64,000 bases of DNA. Origin: Rhizophagus irregularis (taxonomy: Eukaryota > Glomeromycota > Glomeromycetes > Glomerales > Glomeraceae). The stretch lies in assembly GCF_026210795.1 (NCBI RefSeq), contig NC_089459.1, positions 2,790,001-2,854,000 of the forward strand, given 5' to 3'. Positions 36,285 to 45,800 of this stretch are shown here, piece by piece. The notes under the pieces are model-generated. The model was not told where the DNA came from and searched no databases. It saw nothing but the letters and a program-made list of their open reading frames with translations. The position numbers and the translations under genes were made by a program. Within the stretch, counting starts at the first letter, position 1; the number at the start of each line of letters is the position of its first letter.

Positions 36285-36700
36285 TCAGCATGTCAAAATT
36301 GCTGAAACTATTTTGACATTTTGACATTGGCTCTCTGATTTGTCGGTTTTGACATGTCGAAATTGTCAAAACCTAAAAATATTACATTTCACGTAATAAC
36401 TTGGCATCCAATGATTGTAGAATGATACACCATAGCTCGTTAGAATTGTCTCATAATGGTGAGTCGAATAGTGGTTAGATCATCTTTCTACAATTACTGG
36501 ATACCGAGATATTGAGTGAAACGTTAAAAATTAGCATTTTATATTTTACAATACTGCGTCATTTGACGTTTCACATAATAACTGGCATCCAATGATCGTA
36601 GAAAGATGCACTATAGCTTGTTGGGATCGTCTCATAATGACGAGTCGAATGGTAGTTAAATTATCTTTTTACTTTACTAGTGTTTACGGCCAAGCCTCCC
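36285..36700. repeat. Two degenerate copies of a ~190-bp repeat built on an inverted-repeat motif
   Basis: Copies at about 36385-36500 and 36570-36680 share GGCATCCAATGATYGTAGAA, then GTCTCATAATG, GAGTCGAATGG and a TTAGATCATC-like end. The preceding 36285-36385 has internal palindromes of TTGACATGTC type. The same motif order (ATCCAATG, GTAC, GTCTC, GAGTCGAATGGTGGTAAGATCA) recurs four times inside the giant foldback at 40.7-41.9 kb, so the two loci hold related modules. Confidence 0.65.
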
Positions 36701-36855
36701 TCTACCTCTTTTTGAGGCATTCTCGCGCTAATATCCTATCATTTTTATTGGGCAACCATTATACCAAGTACTTAATTCCTTAGGTAACAGCACCACTACA
36801 AAAAACAATCCCCATCGGGCCACTTTTAAGGCTGATCTGAAGCTAGGAATATGCT
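36701..36855. other. GC-richer repeat remnant interrupted by a MITE
   Basis: The sequence (CGGCCAAGCCTCCCTC, CTCGCGCTAATATCC) is less AT-rich than its surroundings and appears to continue after the MITE at 37411-37560. It probably is an older transposon split by the insertion. Family not recognised. Confidence 0.4.
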
Positions 36856-37410
36856 ACCTATTCTAAAGATGGTCATCGGTCCTACAGGTCCTACTTGGTC
36901 CTGGACCGGTCAGTCCCAGGACTTGTAGGACCAGACCGCAGTCTTTCATTTTTTCTTGGCGCAGTAGAACCGGTCCTGAGACTGACCTGGTCTTTGTATC
37001 GGTCTTTATATAAAAGTTATTACATGCATATTTAAACTTCTAGAAAAGACTATCTCCCTATCTCTAAGGAAAAAAAGAAAATTAACGTATAGTAAATCTG
37101 TCTTTATATATATTATTTGCTTATAATATACATCTGGAATGGTTCCTATAAATTTATACAATTAGTGTTCATTTATAAAGAAAGACTGTTCCTAGTAAAG
37201 TAATAGAAAATTTTTTATTTGCAGAAAAAAGAAAAAAGACTGATCAGTTTTAAAAAAACTGCAGTCCTTAAAAAGACCGTCGGTCTTATTGTACGTGTTA
37301 CAGGACCGAAAGATCACGGTCCTACATCAAGATGGACTGGTCCGTCTTTTTAAGGTGTAGGACTGCGAGACCATGGTCTTTTAGGACCGATGACCATCTT
37401 TAGCCTATTC
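36856..37410. mobile_element. hAT-type MITE with near-perfect TIRs
   Basis: Element 36864-37402 (539 bp). Left end TAAAGATGGTCATCGGTCCT, right end the exact inverse AGGACCGATGACCATCTTTA. Flanks ACCTATTC (36856-36863) and GCCTATTC (37403-37410) form an 8-bp duplication with one A/G change. Subterminal regions are packed with short GGTCCT / AGGACC words in both orientations, the usual transposase-binding pattern of hAT elements. The TIR shares TAAAGATGG with the 33.0-kb element, so both may use one transposase. No coding capacity. Confidence 0.88.
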
Positions 37411-37632
37411 ATCCTATACCCATTGCATGATACTGGTACTCAATTTTATTTTATGACCTTTAGAGAGCATCTACTTTCATGGAGGACTTTCGACAGGTAA
37501 CATCAACCATCTAGTACCTTCCATACTACCATTTTAGGTACTACATCAGGAAATTATATAGTGCGAAAAGTTGCGCAAGTTTACATATCATAATATTTCG
37601 TAAGCTTTCAGACTCGCCACAAGTTTGCGTAA

Positions 37633-37870
37633 GCGTAATATTTTGTAACTTTTTAAAATATTTCAAAATATTACGATATGCAAAGCTTCGTAATTTTACG
37701 ATTTGTAATATTCTGTAATTTTACTGCGTAATACTTCACAACTTTTTAAAATATTTTGAAATTCTATGATGCGTAATGCTTCATAATTTGACGATTCGTA
37801 ATATTCTGTGATTTTACACAACTTAATATTTCGTAATATTTCAAAATATTTCGATAAATAATACTTCATT
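37633..37870 (+). repeat. Tandem ~93-bp repeat rich in CGTAATATT
   Basis: Unit 1 begins GCGTAATATTTTGTAAC at 37633, unit 2 GCGTAATACTTCACAAC at 37726, and a third partial unit follows at about 37815. Many short CGTAATATTTCG words occur in both strands. Units diverge by about 20%. Confidence 0.7.
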
Positions 37871-38035
37871 TTCTGTACTATAAGTTTATATAATGTATGT
37901 TTTATTAGATATAATTTTATTAAACCATAAAAAATTACAAGTATTTATTAATATATACATAAAAGTAAAAAAAAGAAAGATTAAAGAGTAACAATATTAT
38001 TAGACGTAAAAAAAAGAGAAACAGCTATAGTAAGT

Positions 38036-38706
38036 TGATGATCAGCAAAAATGAAATTCTGTGTATAAAGTCTATGGGTAAAAAACTAATACTTTACAAC
38101 TTTAGGAATATAGAAATGTAGGTTTTTGCGTATCATTTTATACAATTTTCAAATAAAATAAAAAATAAAATTTGTGCAATAGAGATTGTCAAATTTGCTG
38201 CATTGTGAAATTTTATATAAAAATTGCAGAACTTTTTATTATACATATTTTCCATTTAATTAATAAATATTTTTAAATTAAAATAAATTTATAATTATAA
38301 AACATAATAAATAATTCTAATTTTTAAAAACTTACTGATTTTGCTAAATAAAAATTTAAAAATAACAAAAAATCTAGTTTAATAATCCACTTTTTAATAT
38401 TAATAAAAGTTGTTTATTTTATCAAATTATATCTATGAATAAAGTTTTAAAGATGATTCTTCACTTAGTTATCTATCTTATTTTTTACCATGAAAATAGT
38501 TTACGCAAACTATATATAAAAGTCTTGTGATTTACCGCAATGCAGTAATTTTAACAATTTCTATCACATAAATTTTATTTTTTATTTTATTTGAAATAAT
38601 TTGAAATAATAGGCAAAATCTTCATTTTTATATTTCCAAAGTTGTTAAAGTATTAGTTTTTTATTTATAAACTTTACTTTGGAAAAATTCCATTTTTGCT
38701 AATCAT
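38036..38706. repeat. Foldback element with ~165-bp inverted arms
   Basis: The left arm (38036 to about 38205) matches the reverse complement of about 38535-38706: shared blocks GATYAGCAAAAATG, AAAAAACTAATACTTT, CAAATAAAATAAAAAATAAA and GCATTG. Identity is roughly 80%, with a central 330-bp spacer. No target duplication could be fixed. No coding capacity. Confidence 0.75.
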
Positions 38707-39577
38707 TTCTCTCATTAAGTGATGAATCGTCACTTAAGGAAAAATACTATTAATTAGAAAAATTGACTAAAATTGCAAAAAAATTGCAAATGCCATTTTA
38801 TAGTTATATAATGATAAGGAAATCATACACAAAAATCTTATAAGTATATTATAGTATTAGTAAATATTTAATAACACTAGTTTCTATATTGCATAATTAA
38901 TATCATCTTTTTTAGTATCATAAAAATAATACTGAAATATTCTTTCAAATACAAATCTTTTTAGCTATCTTTAGATTACAGAATTAGGCAAAGGCAATTT
39001 ATTTTCTAGGACTATTTACAACTCTTTTCAGATATACATATATTTAGATTTTAGATACATCTAATTATACATATAGCCCATTAAGAAGGTATGTGAAAGT
39101 AATATTAGGTAATTAAACAATTTTAAACAAGTTTTTAAACAGGATTTTGAACAATTCTCTTATATTTAAAATCTTATTCAAAACCTTTAAAGTTAAAAAT
39201 TGTGTCTAAAATTTATTAATTATCACTGCATTGCATAAGAGACTATTTGAATAAGAGAATTATTTTTTGATTACACAGATATTAGGATCTCATCTTATAT
39301 CTTCTGCTGCGAAACTTAGTGGTTAAATACTGAGACAGTTTCTTTTAACTTGATCTTCGACATATGTTTTCTTCGATGTAGCCTGTTTTTTTTATAACTT
39401 TGAGGTAACCTTATTGAATTTCTTTGTTTACTTTACTAATTATATCATGGAAATTTTCTAACCATTTCATGGATGTTATTCCTGTCTTTAGCTATGTATT
39501 TGAAAAGAGATTCTTAAATTACATTCAGTATATATTTGCTATTTGTATCTATCCAGTTTTCTGAATCTTATTATAAC
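38707..39577. other. AT-rich repeat-island DNA without gene
   Basis: It begins with the small palindrome AAGTGATGAATCGTCACTT at the outer edge of the foldback. No coding frame, repeat or RNA recognised in the rest. Confidence 0.45.
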
Positions 39578-40040
39578 ACTTAAACAAGATCCCATTTACT
39601 TATAAAATAGATCATCTCTGCTCCTGCGTAAAAATTATATATAAAATTCTTTGCAGATCCTACAGGACCCTGAAAAATACATATGGAGGTCATAAATGAT
39701 CGGCAAGATTTTGGCCTAAAATAAGCAACTTTTCAGGGCTAGAATTATGATAATGCTGGCTTGTATCAAAACGGACAATAAAATTTAAGCCGGCACTATC
39801 TAAAAAAGGTAAGATTTTCATAAAAATTTAGGTTCTTTTTAAGCAAACTCAAATGTGACCTTTTTATGTATTTTTCAGGGTCCTGATTCTACTATAAAAG
39901 GAAATTTTATATTATATTGTTATGGTTTTTTTCCTTTTTAGCTAATTAACCAATAGAATTTAAGAAAAAAATAAGGTAAAAACTATTAGTAAAGAGCTAA
40001 TTTCTACTTTTATTATAAGTAAGCGGGATCTTACTTAGAC
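39578..40040. mobile_element. MITE with 8-bp target duplication, carrying a nested MITE
   Basis: Outer element 39586-40032: left end AAGATCCCATTTACTTATAA, right end the near inverse TTATAAGTAAGCGGGATCTT. Flanks ACTTAAAC (39578-39585) and ACTTAGAC (40033-40040) give an 8-bp duplication with one transition. It is homologous to 34567-34801. The size difference is explained by the insertion at 39663-39885. Confidence 0.82.
39663..39885. mobile_element. 223-bp MITE nested in the 39.6-kb element
   Basis: Perfect 21-bp terminal inverted repeats beginning CAGGACCCTGAAAAATACAT at both ends. The adjoining ATCCTA (39657-39662) and ATTCTA (39886-39891) look like a 6-bp target duplication; the uninterrupted related element at 34.6 kb reads ATCCTACTATA at the matching place, which supports the insertion. 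No coding capacity. Confidence 0.82.
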
Positions 40041-40467
40041 TGTTCAGGAAAAAATTACATATCTGGTTATTGGTAAATTCTGATCTAAAATCTGATGTAT
40101 CAGAGACTTAATATGTCCTTTTTTATAGATCTTCACAAATCTGTTCAGAACTTTGTTCACAGTTTTATCCTTCGCATTAACTCATTTACTCGTAACTTTG
40201 ATCACTACAAGGAAGTAATAAAATCCTTTAAGATCAATTGGTATTTCTGTAAGATTAGCCTGATGCATAGCATTTGGTATTTATACAATAACCTGTGAAT
40301 CAGTGGATATTCTAATGCCTTCTTCTTTGGAGGTTTCTTGTAGAAGTTGTAGCACTCTTCACCTTTTAGAATTTATACTGTCCAGAAAGATTATAGTACT
40401 TGTAGTAATTCTTTAAGGGTGTTATACCATGACAAATTAAAAGAAGGATTTTGACCTTTAAATCAAA

Positions 40468-40605
40468 ATGACGAAACTTTATTGCAGAACCTGTAAGGAA
40501 TACATTAATATAAAAAACAGAGAGTGAATTGTTACTGAAGATAAAGGACCTAATATGGTGTGTGGTATTTGTTCTAGCTGTAAAAAACAATATCTTTATT
40601 CATAA
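40468..40605 (+). pseudogene. Relic of a small Cys-rich (zinc-ribbon-like) protein
   Basis: From ATG 40468 the frame reads a CRTC pair, then a TGA stop, then VCGICSSCK and ends QYLYS and TAA. Two Cys pairs about 35 residues apart suggest a mini zinc ribbon such as are carried by mobile elements. It is broken by the internal stop and too short to classify. Confidence 0.3.
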
Positions 40606-40709
40606 ATAAAAAATGGGTAGTTAAACAGCGTGATGAGGAAAAGAGAGAAATGACTAATGTTAAAAAGAGAGAGAAAAAATATATATATATGTATGTATAA
40701 TGTATGTAT

Positions 40710-41924
40710 ATCTTAATTAAAGCTCTGAACGGTTCGGGCTAAACCGGGGAACCGATCCGAAACTGGTTCAAAATTCGGTTCGGTTCGGTTCGGGTATTAG
40801 AACCGAAAAACTGGCAGTTCGGTTCGGTTTAATCCGATTTTTTATAAAAATGCGAAAAATCGAATAGCCGGCCATCTAGTGATCGTACAAAGTCGAGCCA
40901 TATATCAATGGATACCTCTCGACGAGACGCGTCGAATGGTGGTAAGATCATGTCTCTAGCATCGATAGATCACACGTTAACCCACGCTAAATGATTTATC
41001 AATAATTGGAATTAGCAAGCTATCTATCGGTGCTAGAGACATGATCTTAGCATCATTTGACGCGTCTCAGTGAGACAAATCCAATGAATATAAATTCGTT
41101 CATGTACGACCACTGGATGGCGAATAATATCAAGTTTCGCATTTTTTTAAAATTTTCGAGCGTTAAAAATTAAAAATTCCGATACATGAATTTATTCGTC
41201 GTCCAATGGTTGTACAAATATGAATTAGGACTCATTGGATTCTTCTCGATGAGACAAGTCGAATGGTGGTAAGATCACGTCTCTAGCATCGATAGATAGC
41301 TTGCTAATGCCAATTTTTTATAAATTATTTAGCGTGAATTAACTTACGATCTATTAATGCTAGAGACATGATCTCACCTCCATTCGACTCGTCTCATCGA
41401 GAAGAATCCAATGAGTCCTAATTCATATTTGTATGACCATTGGACGACGAATAAATTCATGTATCGGAATTTTTAATTTTTAACGCTCGAAAATTTTAAA
41501 AAAATGCGAAACTTGATATTATTCGCCATCTAGTGGTCGTACACGAACGAATTTATATTCATTGGATTCGTCTCACCGAGACGCGTCAAATGGTGCTAAG
41601 ATCATGTCTCTAGCACCGATAGATAGCTTGCTAATGCCAATTATTGATAAATCATTTAGCGTGGGTTAACGTGTGTTCTATCAATGCTAGAGACATGATC
41701 TTACCACCATTCGACGCGTCTCGTCGAGACGAATCCAATGATATATGGCTCGACTTTGTACGATCACTAGATGGCCGGCTATTCGATTTTTCGCATTTTT
41801 ATAAAAATCGGATTAAACCGAACTGAACCGCCGGTTTTTCGGTTCGGTTCTTACGGATTTCGGCTCTAATCCGAACCGTCTATAATCCGGACCAAACCGA
41901 CCCGTTCGGAGCTTTAATCTTAAT
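40710..41924. mobile_element. Giant foldback hAT-type element (1.2-kb palindrome) with perfect 8-bp duplication
   Basis: Element 40718-41916 (1,199 bp) flanked by identical ATCTTAAT (40710-40717, 41917-41924). Ends TAAAGCTCTGAACGG and CCGTTCGGAGCTTTA. Subterminal blocks are arrays of CGGTTCGGTT / AACCGAACC. Nearly the whole element is one inverted repeat, with the centre near 41,320. Within each arm, a module (TCCAATG, GTAC, GTCTCG-GAGAC, GTCGAATGGTGGTAAGATCA, GTCTCTAGCA, then AGATAGCTTGCTAAT) is itself present in two inverted copies, so four copies exist. The right duplication overlaps the first codons of a kinase fragment. No coding capacity. Confidence 0.88.
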
Positions 41925-42427
41925 GCACAAAGATACCATAAAATTGGCTGACTTTGGTCGTTCATTTGAAAAAGAAAAGGATTGCAATAATACTGGAGCT
42001 TATGGTATAATTCCTTATATAGATTCTAAAATGTTTAACCAAGGGATTTCATATAAGATAAATGAGAAATCTGATATTAGATATAGTTTAGGTTTATTAT
42101 TCTGGAAATTAACCAGTCATTCATCACCTTTTAAATACGAGATGAGAAAAGATCACACTTCTTTTATGTTTGATATCCTTAAAGGTTTAAGAGAAAACCT
42201 TATACAAAACACGAATGCCGCATTTGTTGGATTATATCAAAGTAAGTATAAATTATAAACTAATGACTCCTTTGTAGCATAATTTTTTTTCTTGTCGTAA
42301 TCTAATTTTGATTCATTTGAACAGAATGTGGGAACACGAACCCTGATATTCGTCAAGTAAATTCAGAACTCAACTGTATTGATTCCAAAACAATAATGTA
42401 TCTACTGCAGTTTATTCCAAAGAGATA
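41917..42427 (+). pseudogene. Protein kinase C-lobe fragment beside the foldback element
   Basis: The frame starts inside the target duplication (codons I-L-M) and reads HKDTIKLADFG (subdomain VII with intact DFG), GIIPYIDSKMF (activation segment and P+1 loop), EKSDIRYSLGLLFWKL (subdomain IX; D-x-x-S/xLG), then an intron from 42243 to about 42324, KCGNTNPDIRQV and a stop. The nucleotide-binding lobe and the HRD catalytic loop are missing to the left, where the giant foldback lies. It resembles the TKL-like kinases expanded in Rhizophagus. It is read as a 5'-truncated relic. Confidence 0.8.
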
Positions 42428-42786
42428 GAGACAACCAAAAAATTTAATTCGCCCAAAGATAAAAAGACGCAAGAAAAAATTGAGGACTTGCAGAAAACGC
42501 ATAGCGATTTCCACGTGAAAACTTTCATACAATAAAATTAATAGTTTTGACAACCATTTGTTTATTTGACTGTTATATAATACATGAATATCAAAGTAAA
42601 AGGATAAAAAACAAAAAATAATGTAATACATGAATATCTTAAGTATAAGCCAAAACAAAAAGAAATATAAAAATAAAGGTAAAGAATGATAATAAATATA
42701 AGTTCATTAATATATGAAAATCTTCCAGAGATAGTTTCCATTTTGTTAACAATCTTGAAACGGTTCTCACAAAATAGATTTCTTGA
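42428..42786. other. Spacer and 3' region of the AIG1-type gene
   Basis: AT-rich sequence between the kinase relic and the stop of the AIG1-type GTPase. ORFs in either strand here are shadows or chance. No element seen. Confidence 0.45.
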
Positions 42787-44493
42787 TTATTTGGGTTTCA
42801 TTAATCCGATAAGTATTTCAGACAGGCCACTGCCTAATCCAGGAACGAAGGCATTCATAAATACTGCACCAATAGATATTAATGCAGTTCCAGCGGCTCC
42901 AGCAGTTAAAGCAGCCTGACCATTCATTTTTTTATCATTACCGTCATTTTTAACTACCGTAACTTTACCTTTTTCTTTTTCAACCCTTTCATCAGCATAT
43001 TTTTCTATCTTATTACGAAGATCATTCTCTAAATCTTCTTTCTTTTTCGTGTAAGCTTTCTTTAACTCTACTTCCGTTTTATCATCTTTATCATCAATAT
43101 TTTTTTCCTTTTCTTCCAATATTTTTATCTGATTCATCAAAGGGATAATTTCTGTACCAAATTTTCGCATTTCATTTGCTTCAAAAGGTTTCTTTGGGAG
43201 GTTCTTTTGGTTCTTTCGGTTCTTTTCTGATTTTTCAAGGCCGTCTAATAAAATTTTTCTTGATTTATCTCGTTTATCTTTATTTGTGGTTTTTTCAACT
43301 TTTATTTCATCTAATTTTTTTTTTAATTCTTTCACTTTCTCATTATCACCCTTTTCAGTTGCTTCAGCAAGCCTTTGGTCTAACTCAGCATATATTGGTG
43401 GATTATCTACGTAAATAGGAGTTCCTCCTTTACATGAATTAATCATAATACTTATTGCTGTACTTTCTGTAATCATCGAATGAGTATCCTCCCTGCATTC
43501 ACCTTGATCATTAAATCCACAAAATCTGGTTCTTACAAGAGTGGTATAGTTTTCGAGAAGAAATTCCCCTTTTTCATCATCTTTATCACAAAAAATTACT
43601 GACTTCAGCAGATTAAACGAATCTATCACTTCATTCGTCATTCTACCTCCGGTGACAAAAAGAATATGATCAAGTTTATAATCAACTTGATGAATAGCTT
43701 GTATTATCATCACTAATACATTATCAAATGCTACGCCTGTGTCAGCAATACCTATGGTGTCAATTACTCCGTATTCCTTTCCTTCGTGGTCAAATAGTAC
43801 AATCGTAGCTTCCTTGGTCTCACTAATTCCAGCGTCACTTTCTTTAAAGTAGTGCTTGGTCTTTCCATTCTCGTCAACAGCATTAACTAAAACGTTAGCT
43901 AATGTGGATTTTCCATCACCTGTGCGACCAACTAATAATATATTTTTGACATTATCTTCAACATTCTCGGCCACTTTGTCTTCAACATTCTCGGTCACTT
44001 TGTCTTTAACATTCTCGGTCACTTTGTCTTTAACATTCTCCGAAGCATCAGCTGTCTTTTTTTTACGCAAATCAACCTCTCTAATTTTTCCCGAGGCTTC
44101 ATTAGCCATCCTAAGTTTCAATTCCGAATCCAATTCAATATCAACAGCTTTTGCTAAGGCTTCTTTAAAATTATATTTTTCATCTTTAGGGGGAGGATAT
44201 TTCACAATCTTTATTGTTCCTTCTGAAGTGGACTCATAAGTTATTGACCAAACAATGTGACTTTTCATCATGTTTCCTTCGTCACTTATCACTATCGTTT
44301 CACTAGATGACTCGGAACTTGCCGCATCCTTTTCACTAGATGGCTTAGTGACATGAATAACTTTTTTCAAAACACGACTTACATTTTTATAAGATTCATT
44401 ATCAAATTTATTAAGTTCTTCGATGATTCTATCATTTGAAATTACTTTGACATCTGGAGTTTCAGTACTTGTCGTTGTCATATTTTTATTCAA
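42787..44493 (-). CDS. AIG1/IMAP-type GTPase, single exon, 568 aa
   Basis: Intact intronless gene. Residues 1-150 are a variable region with Ser/Glu-rich stretches. Residues about 150-180 hold a tandem 10-residue repeat of the form ENV-K/E-DKV-T/A. The G domain follows: ILLVGRTGDGKSTLAN (P-loop, about 183), switch I with KEATIVL, DTIGIAD (G3, about 243), ILFVTGGRMTNEV in place of the usual G4, and a Cys-rich CGFNDQGEC insert. Next is a Lys/Glu coiled coil (330-520), then two closely spaced hydrophobic helices (ALTAGAAGTALISIGAVF, LGSGLSEILIGL) that could be a membrane hairpin. Founding members are plant AIG1 and vertebrate GIMAP immune GTPases; a fungal role is unknown. Missing a clear TKxD base-recognition motif. 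Confidence 0.85.
   Translation of the reverse strand: MNKNMTTTSTETPDVKVISNDRIIEELNKFDNESYKNVSRVLKKVIHVTKPSSEKDAASSESSSETIVISDEGNMMKSHIVWSITYESTSEGTIKIVKYPPPKDEKYNFKEALAKAVDIELDSELKLRMANEASGKIREVDLRKKKTADASENVKDKVTENVKDKVTENVEDKVAENVEDNVKNILLVGRTGDGKSTLANVLVNAVDENGKTKHYFKESDAGISETKEATIVLFDHEGKEYGVIDTIGIADTGVAFDNVLVMIIQAIHQVDYKLDHILFVTGGRMTNEVIDSFNLLKSVIFCDKDDEKGEFLLENYTTLVRTRFCGFNDQGECREDTHSMITESTAISIMINSCKGGTPIYVDNPPIYAELDQRLAEATEKGDNEKVKELKKKLDEIKVEKTTNKDKRDKSRKILLDGLEKSEKNRKNQKNLPKKPFEANEMRKFGTEIIPLMNQIKILEEKEKNIDDKDDKTEVELKKAYTKKKEDLENDLRNKIEKYADERVEKEKGKVTVVKNDGNDKKMNGQAALTAGAAGTALISIGAVFMNAFVPGLGSGLSEILIGLMKPK
43951..44045 (-). repeat. In-frame 30-bp tandem repeat in the AIG1-type gene
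   Basis: About three 30-bp units reading ENVKDKVTENV-type protein repeats directly N-terminal to the P-loop. The perfect multiple of 3 preserves the frame, so copy number can change without breaking the protein. Confidence 0.85.
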
Positions 44494-44577
44494 GATAATT
44501 GAATAATTGAGAAAATTTTATTCGAACCACGGCTAATTATATACATTATGCGTACATTATGCGACAATGGATGAAAA

Positions 44578-44727
44578 GAAACAAACGAAAATGAACGCCA
44601 AAAAACCAAAATAAGCGAACCAAATGAAACAATGAAACAAACGAAAATGAACGCCAAAAAACCAAAATAAGCGAACTAAATGAAACAAAGAAACAAACGA
44701 AAATGAACCAAAATAGGCGAACTGAAT
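44578..44727. repeat. 56-bp minisatellite upstream of the AIG1-type gene
   Basis: Units start GAAACAAACGAAAATGAACG at 44578 and 44634 and a shortened third at 44690 (spacing exactly 56). They lie 85-235 bp before the AIG1-type start, that is, in its likely promoter. Confidence 0.85.
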
Positions 44728-44779
44728 GATTTTTTGCTAAAGTCAATTTTTAATCTGATTCACAATACCAAATTAGAGT

Positions 44780-44870
44780 TATATATCAGTCCATCCGGAT
44801 ATCCGATTTTTGTGTTATCCGTTTATCCGGATATCCATTTTTTAACGGATAACGGATATAAACTCTATGG
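44780..44870. repeat. GGATATCCG / CGGATAAC word cluster
   Basis: Dense short inverted words (ATCCGGATATCCG, TTATCCG, CGGATAACGGATA). They look like the subterminal part of a decayed DNA transposon. Ends not defined. Confidence 0.45.
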
Positions 44871-44949
44871 CATTTATTAATTATAAACCGCAGCAATATT
44901 TACTGTAGGTATATAACCTGCGAATTTTGAAGTTTTTTAAAGTGAAATA

Positions 44950-45800
44950 CCTAATTTTATTGGATATCAATAATCAAGACGATGATTGAGAAATACTTTT
45001 ATGATAATCATTTTTATTTTTATTGAAGATTATAATTTTGGAAATTTATTGGTTACTTAATGAAGATCACAAATTGAGAGATCATAAGTTAGGGTTTTAG
45101 TATTGTGAAATGGTTTATTGATGATTTTATTACTTCGGGAAATAACATTTTATTGATGAAGACTATGATTGAGAAATACTTTTATGGATAATCATATCTT
45201 TTAATGAAGATTATAATTTTGGAAATAATTACATATTATTGTATGGGGTATACTTGATAATAGGATAAAATGGCGCAGCCATTTTATCCTATTGTTAAGT
45301 ATATCACATGCAATAATTATATTATCGTTTTAGTTCAGAGTTAAAAAAGTTTATGTATTAGTTTTAAAAAAAAAATTATATGTAAAATTTATTTTTTTTT
45401 ATTCTACTTTAATACTTAAATAGTTAAATTATCGTATGATCATATACCTTTTATATTTATTTTTGCATGTATTAATAAAAAATTTTCGTAATCGATATGC
45501 AAATTTTATTAGAATTAATAAAGTATTTTTATTCCGCCATTTTTTTTTTATTTTGTACATATTATATATAAAGTGCATTAGCCCAAATTTGTTGGATTAT
45601 TGTATGTCTGCATAAAATAAATGGATAGGATATTTAATATGAACCTATGTGGCTAAATGAAATGTTTTATGATTTTATTACTTCGGGAAATAACATTTTA
45701 TTGGATATCAATGATGATTGAGAAATACTTTTATGGATAATCATACCTTTTAATGAAGATTATAATAATTTTGGAAATAATTAATTACTTAATGAAGATA
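44950..45800. repeat. Three dispersed copies of a ~115-bp repeat
   Basis: Copies at about 44950-45065, 45124-45235 and 45672-45795 share GATTTTATTACTTCGGGAAA (the last two), GATTGAGAAATACTTTTATG, ATAATCAT and AATGAAGATTATAAT with GGAAAT. Copies are in direct orientation. No coding capacity. Confidence 0.7.
45235..45317. repeat. 40-bp-arm hairpin
   Basis: Arms 45235-45274 and 45278-45317 pair at 35 of 40 positions around the 3-nt loop GCA. The inner 17 bp (AATAGGATAAAATGGC side) are perfect. All five mismatches but one are transition-type, as from deamination after a perfect inversion. It abuts copy 2 of the dispersed repeat. Confidence 0.8.

Noticed and set aside
40095-40590. Two short ORFs on opposite strands
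   Set aside because: No motif, in transposon-flanking DNA. Only the Cys-pair frame on the plus strand was kept, at low confidence.
43856-44239. Plus-strand 127-codon ORF with Thr/Ser/Phe repeats
   Set aside because: Mirror image of the AIG1-type gene's tandem repeat; antisense shadow.
44578-44727. CRISPR-like regular 56-bp spacing
   Set aside because: Whole units are repeated with no unique spacers, in a eukaryotic genome; it is a minisatellite.
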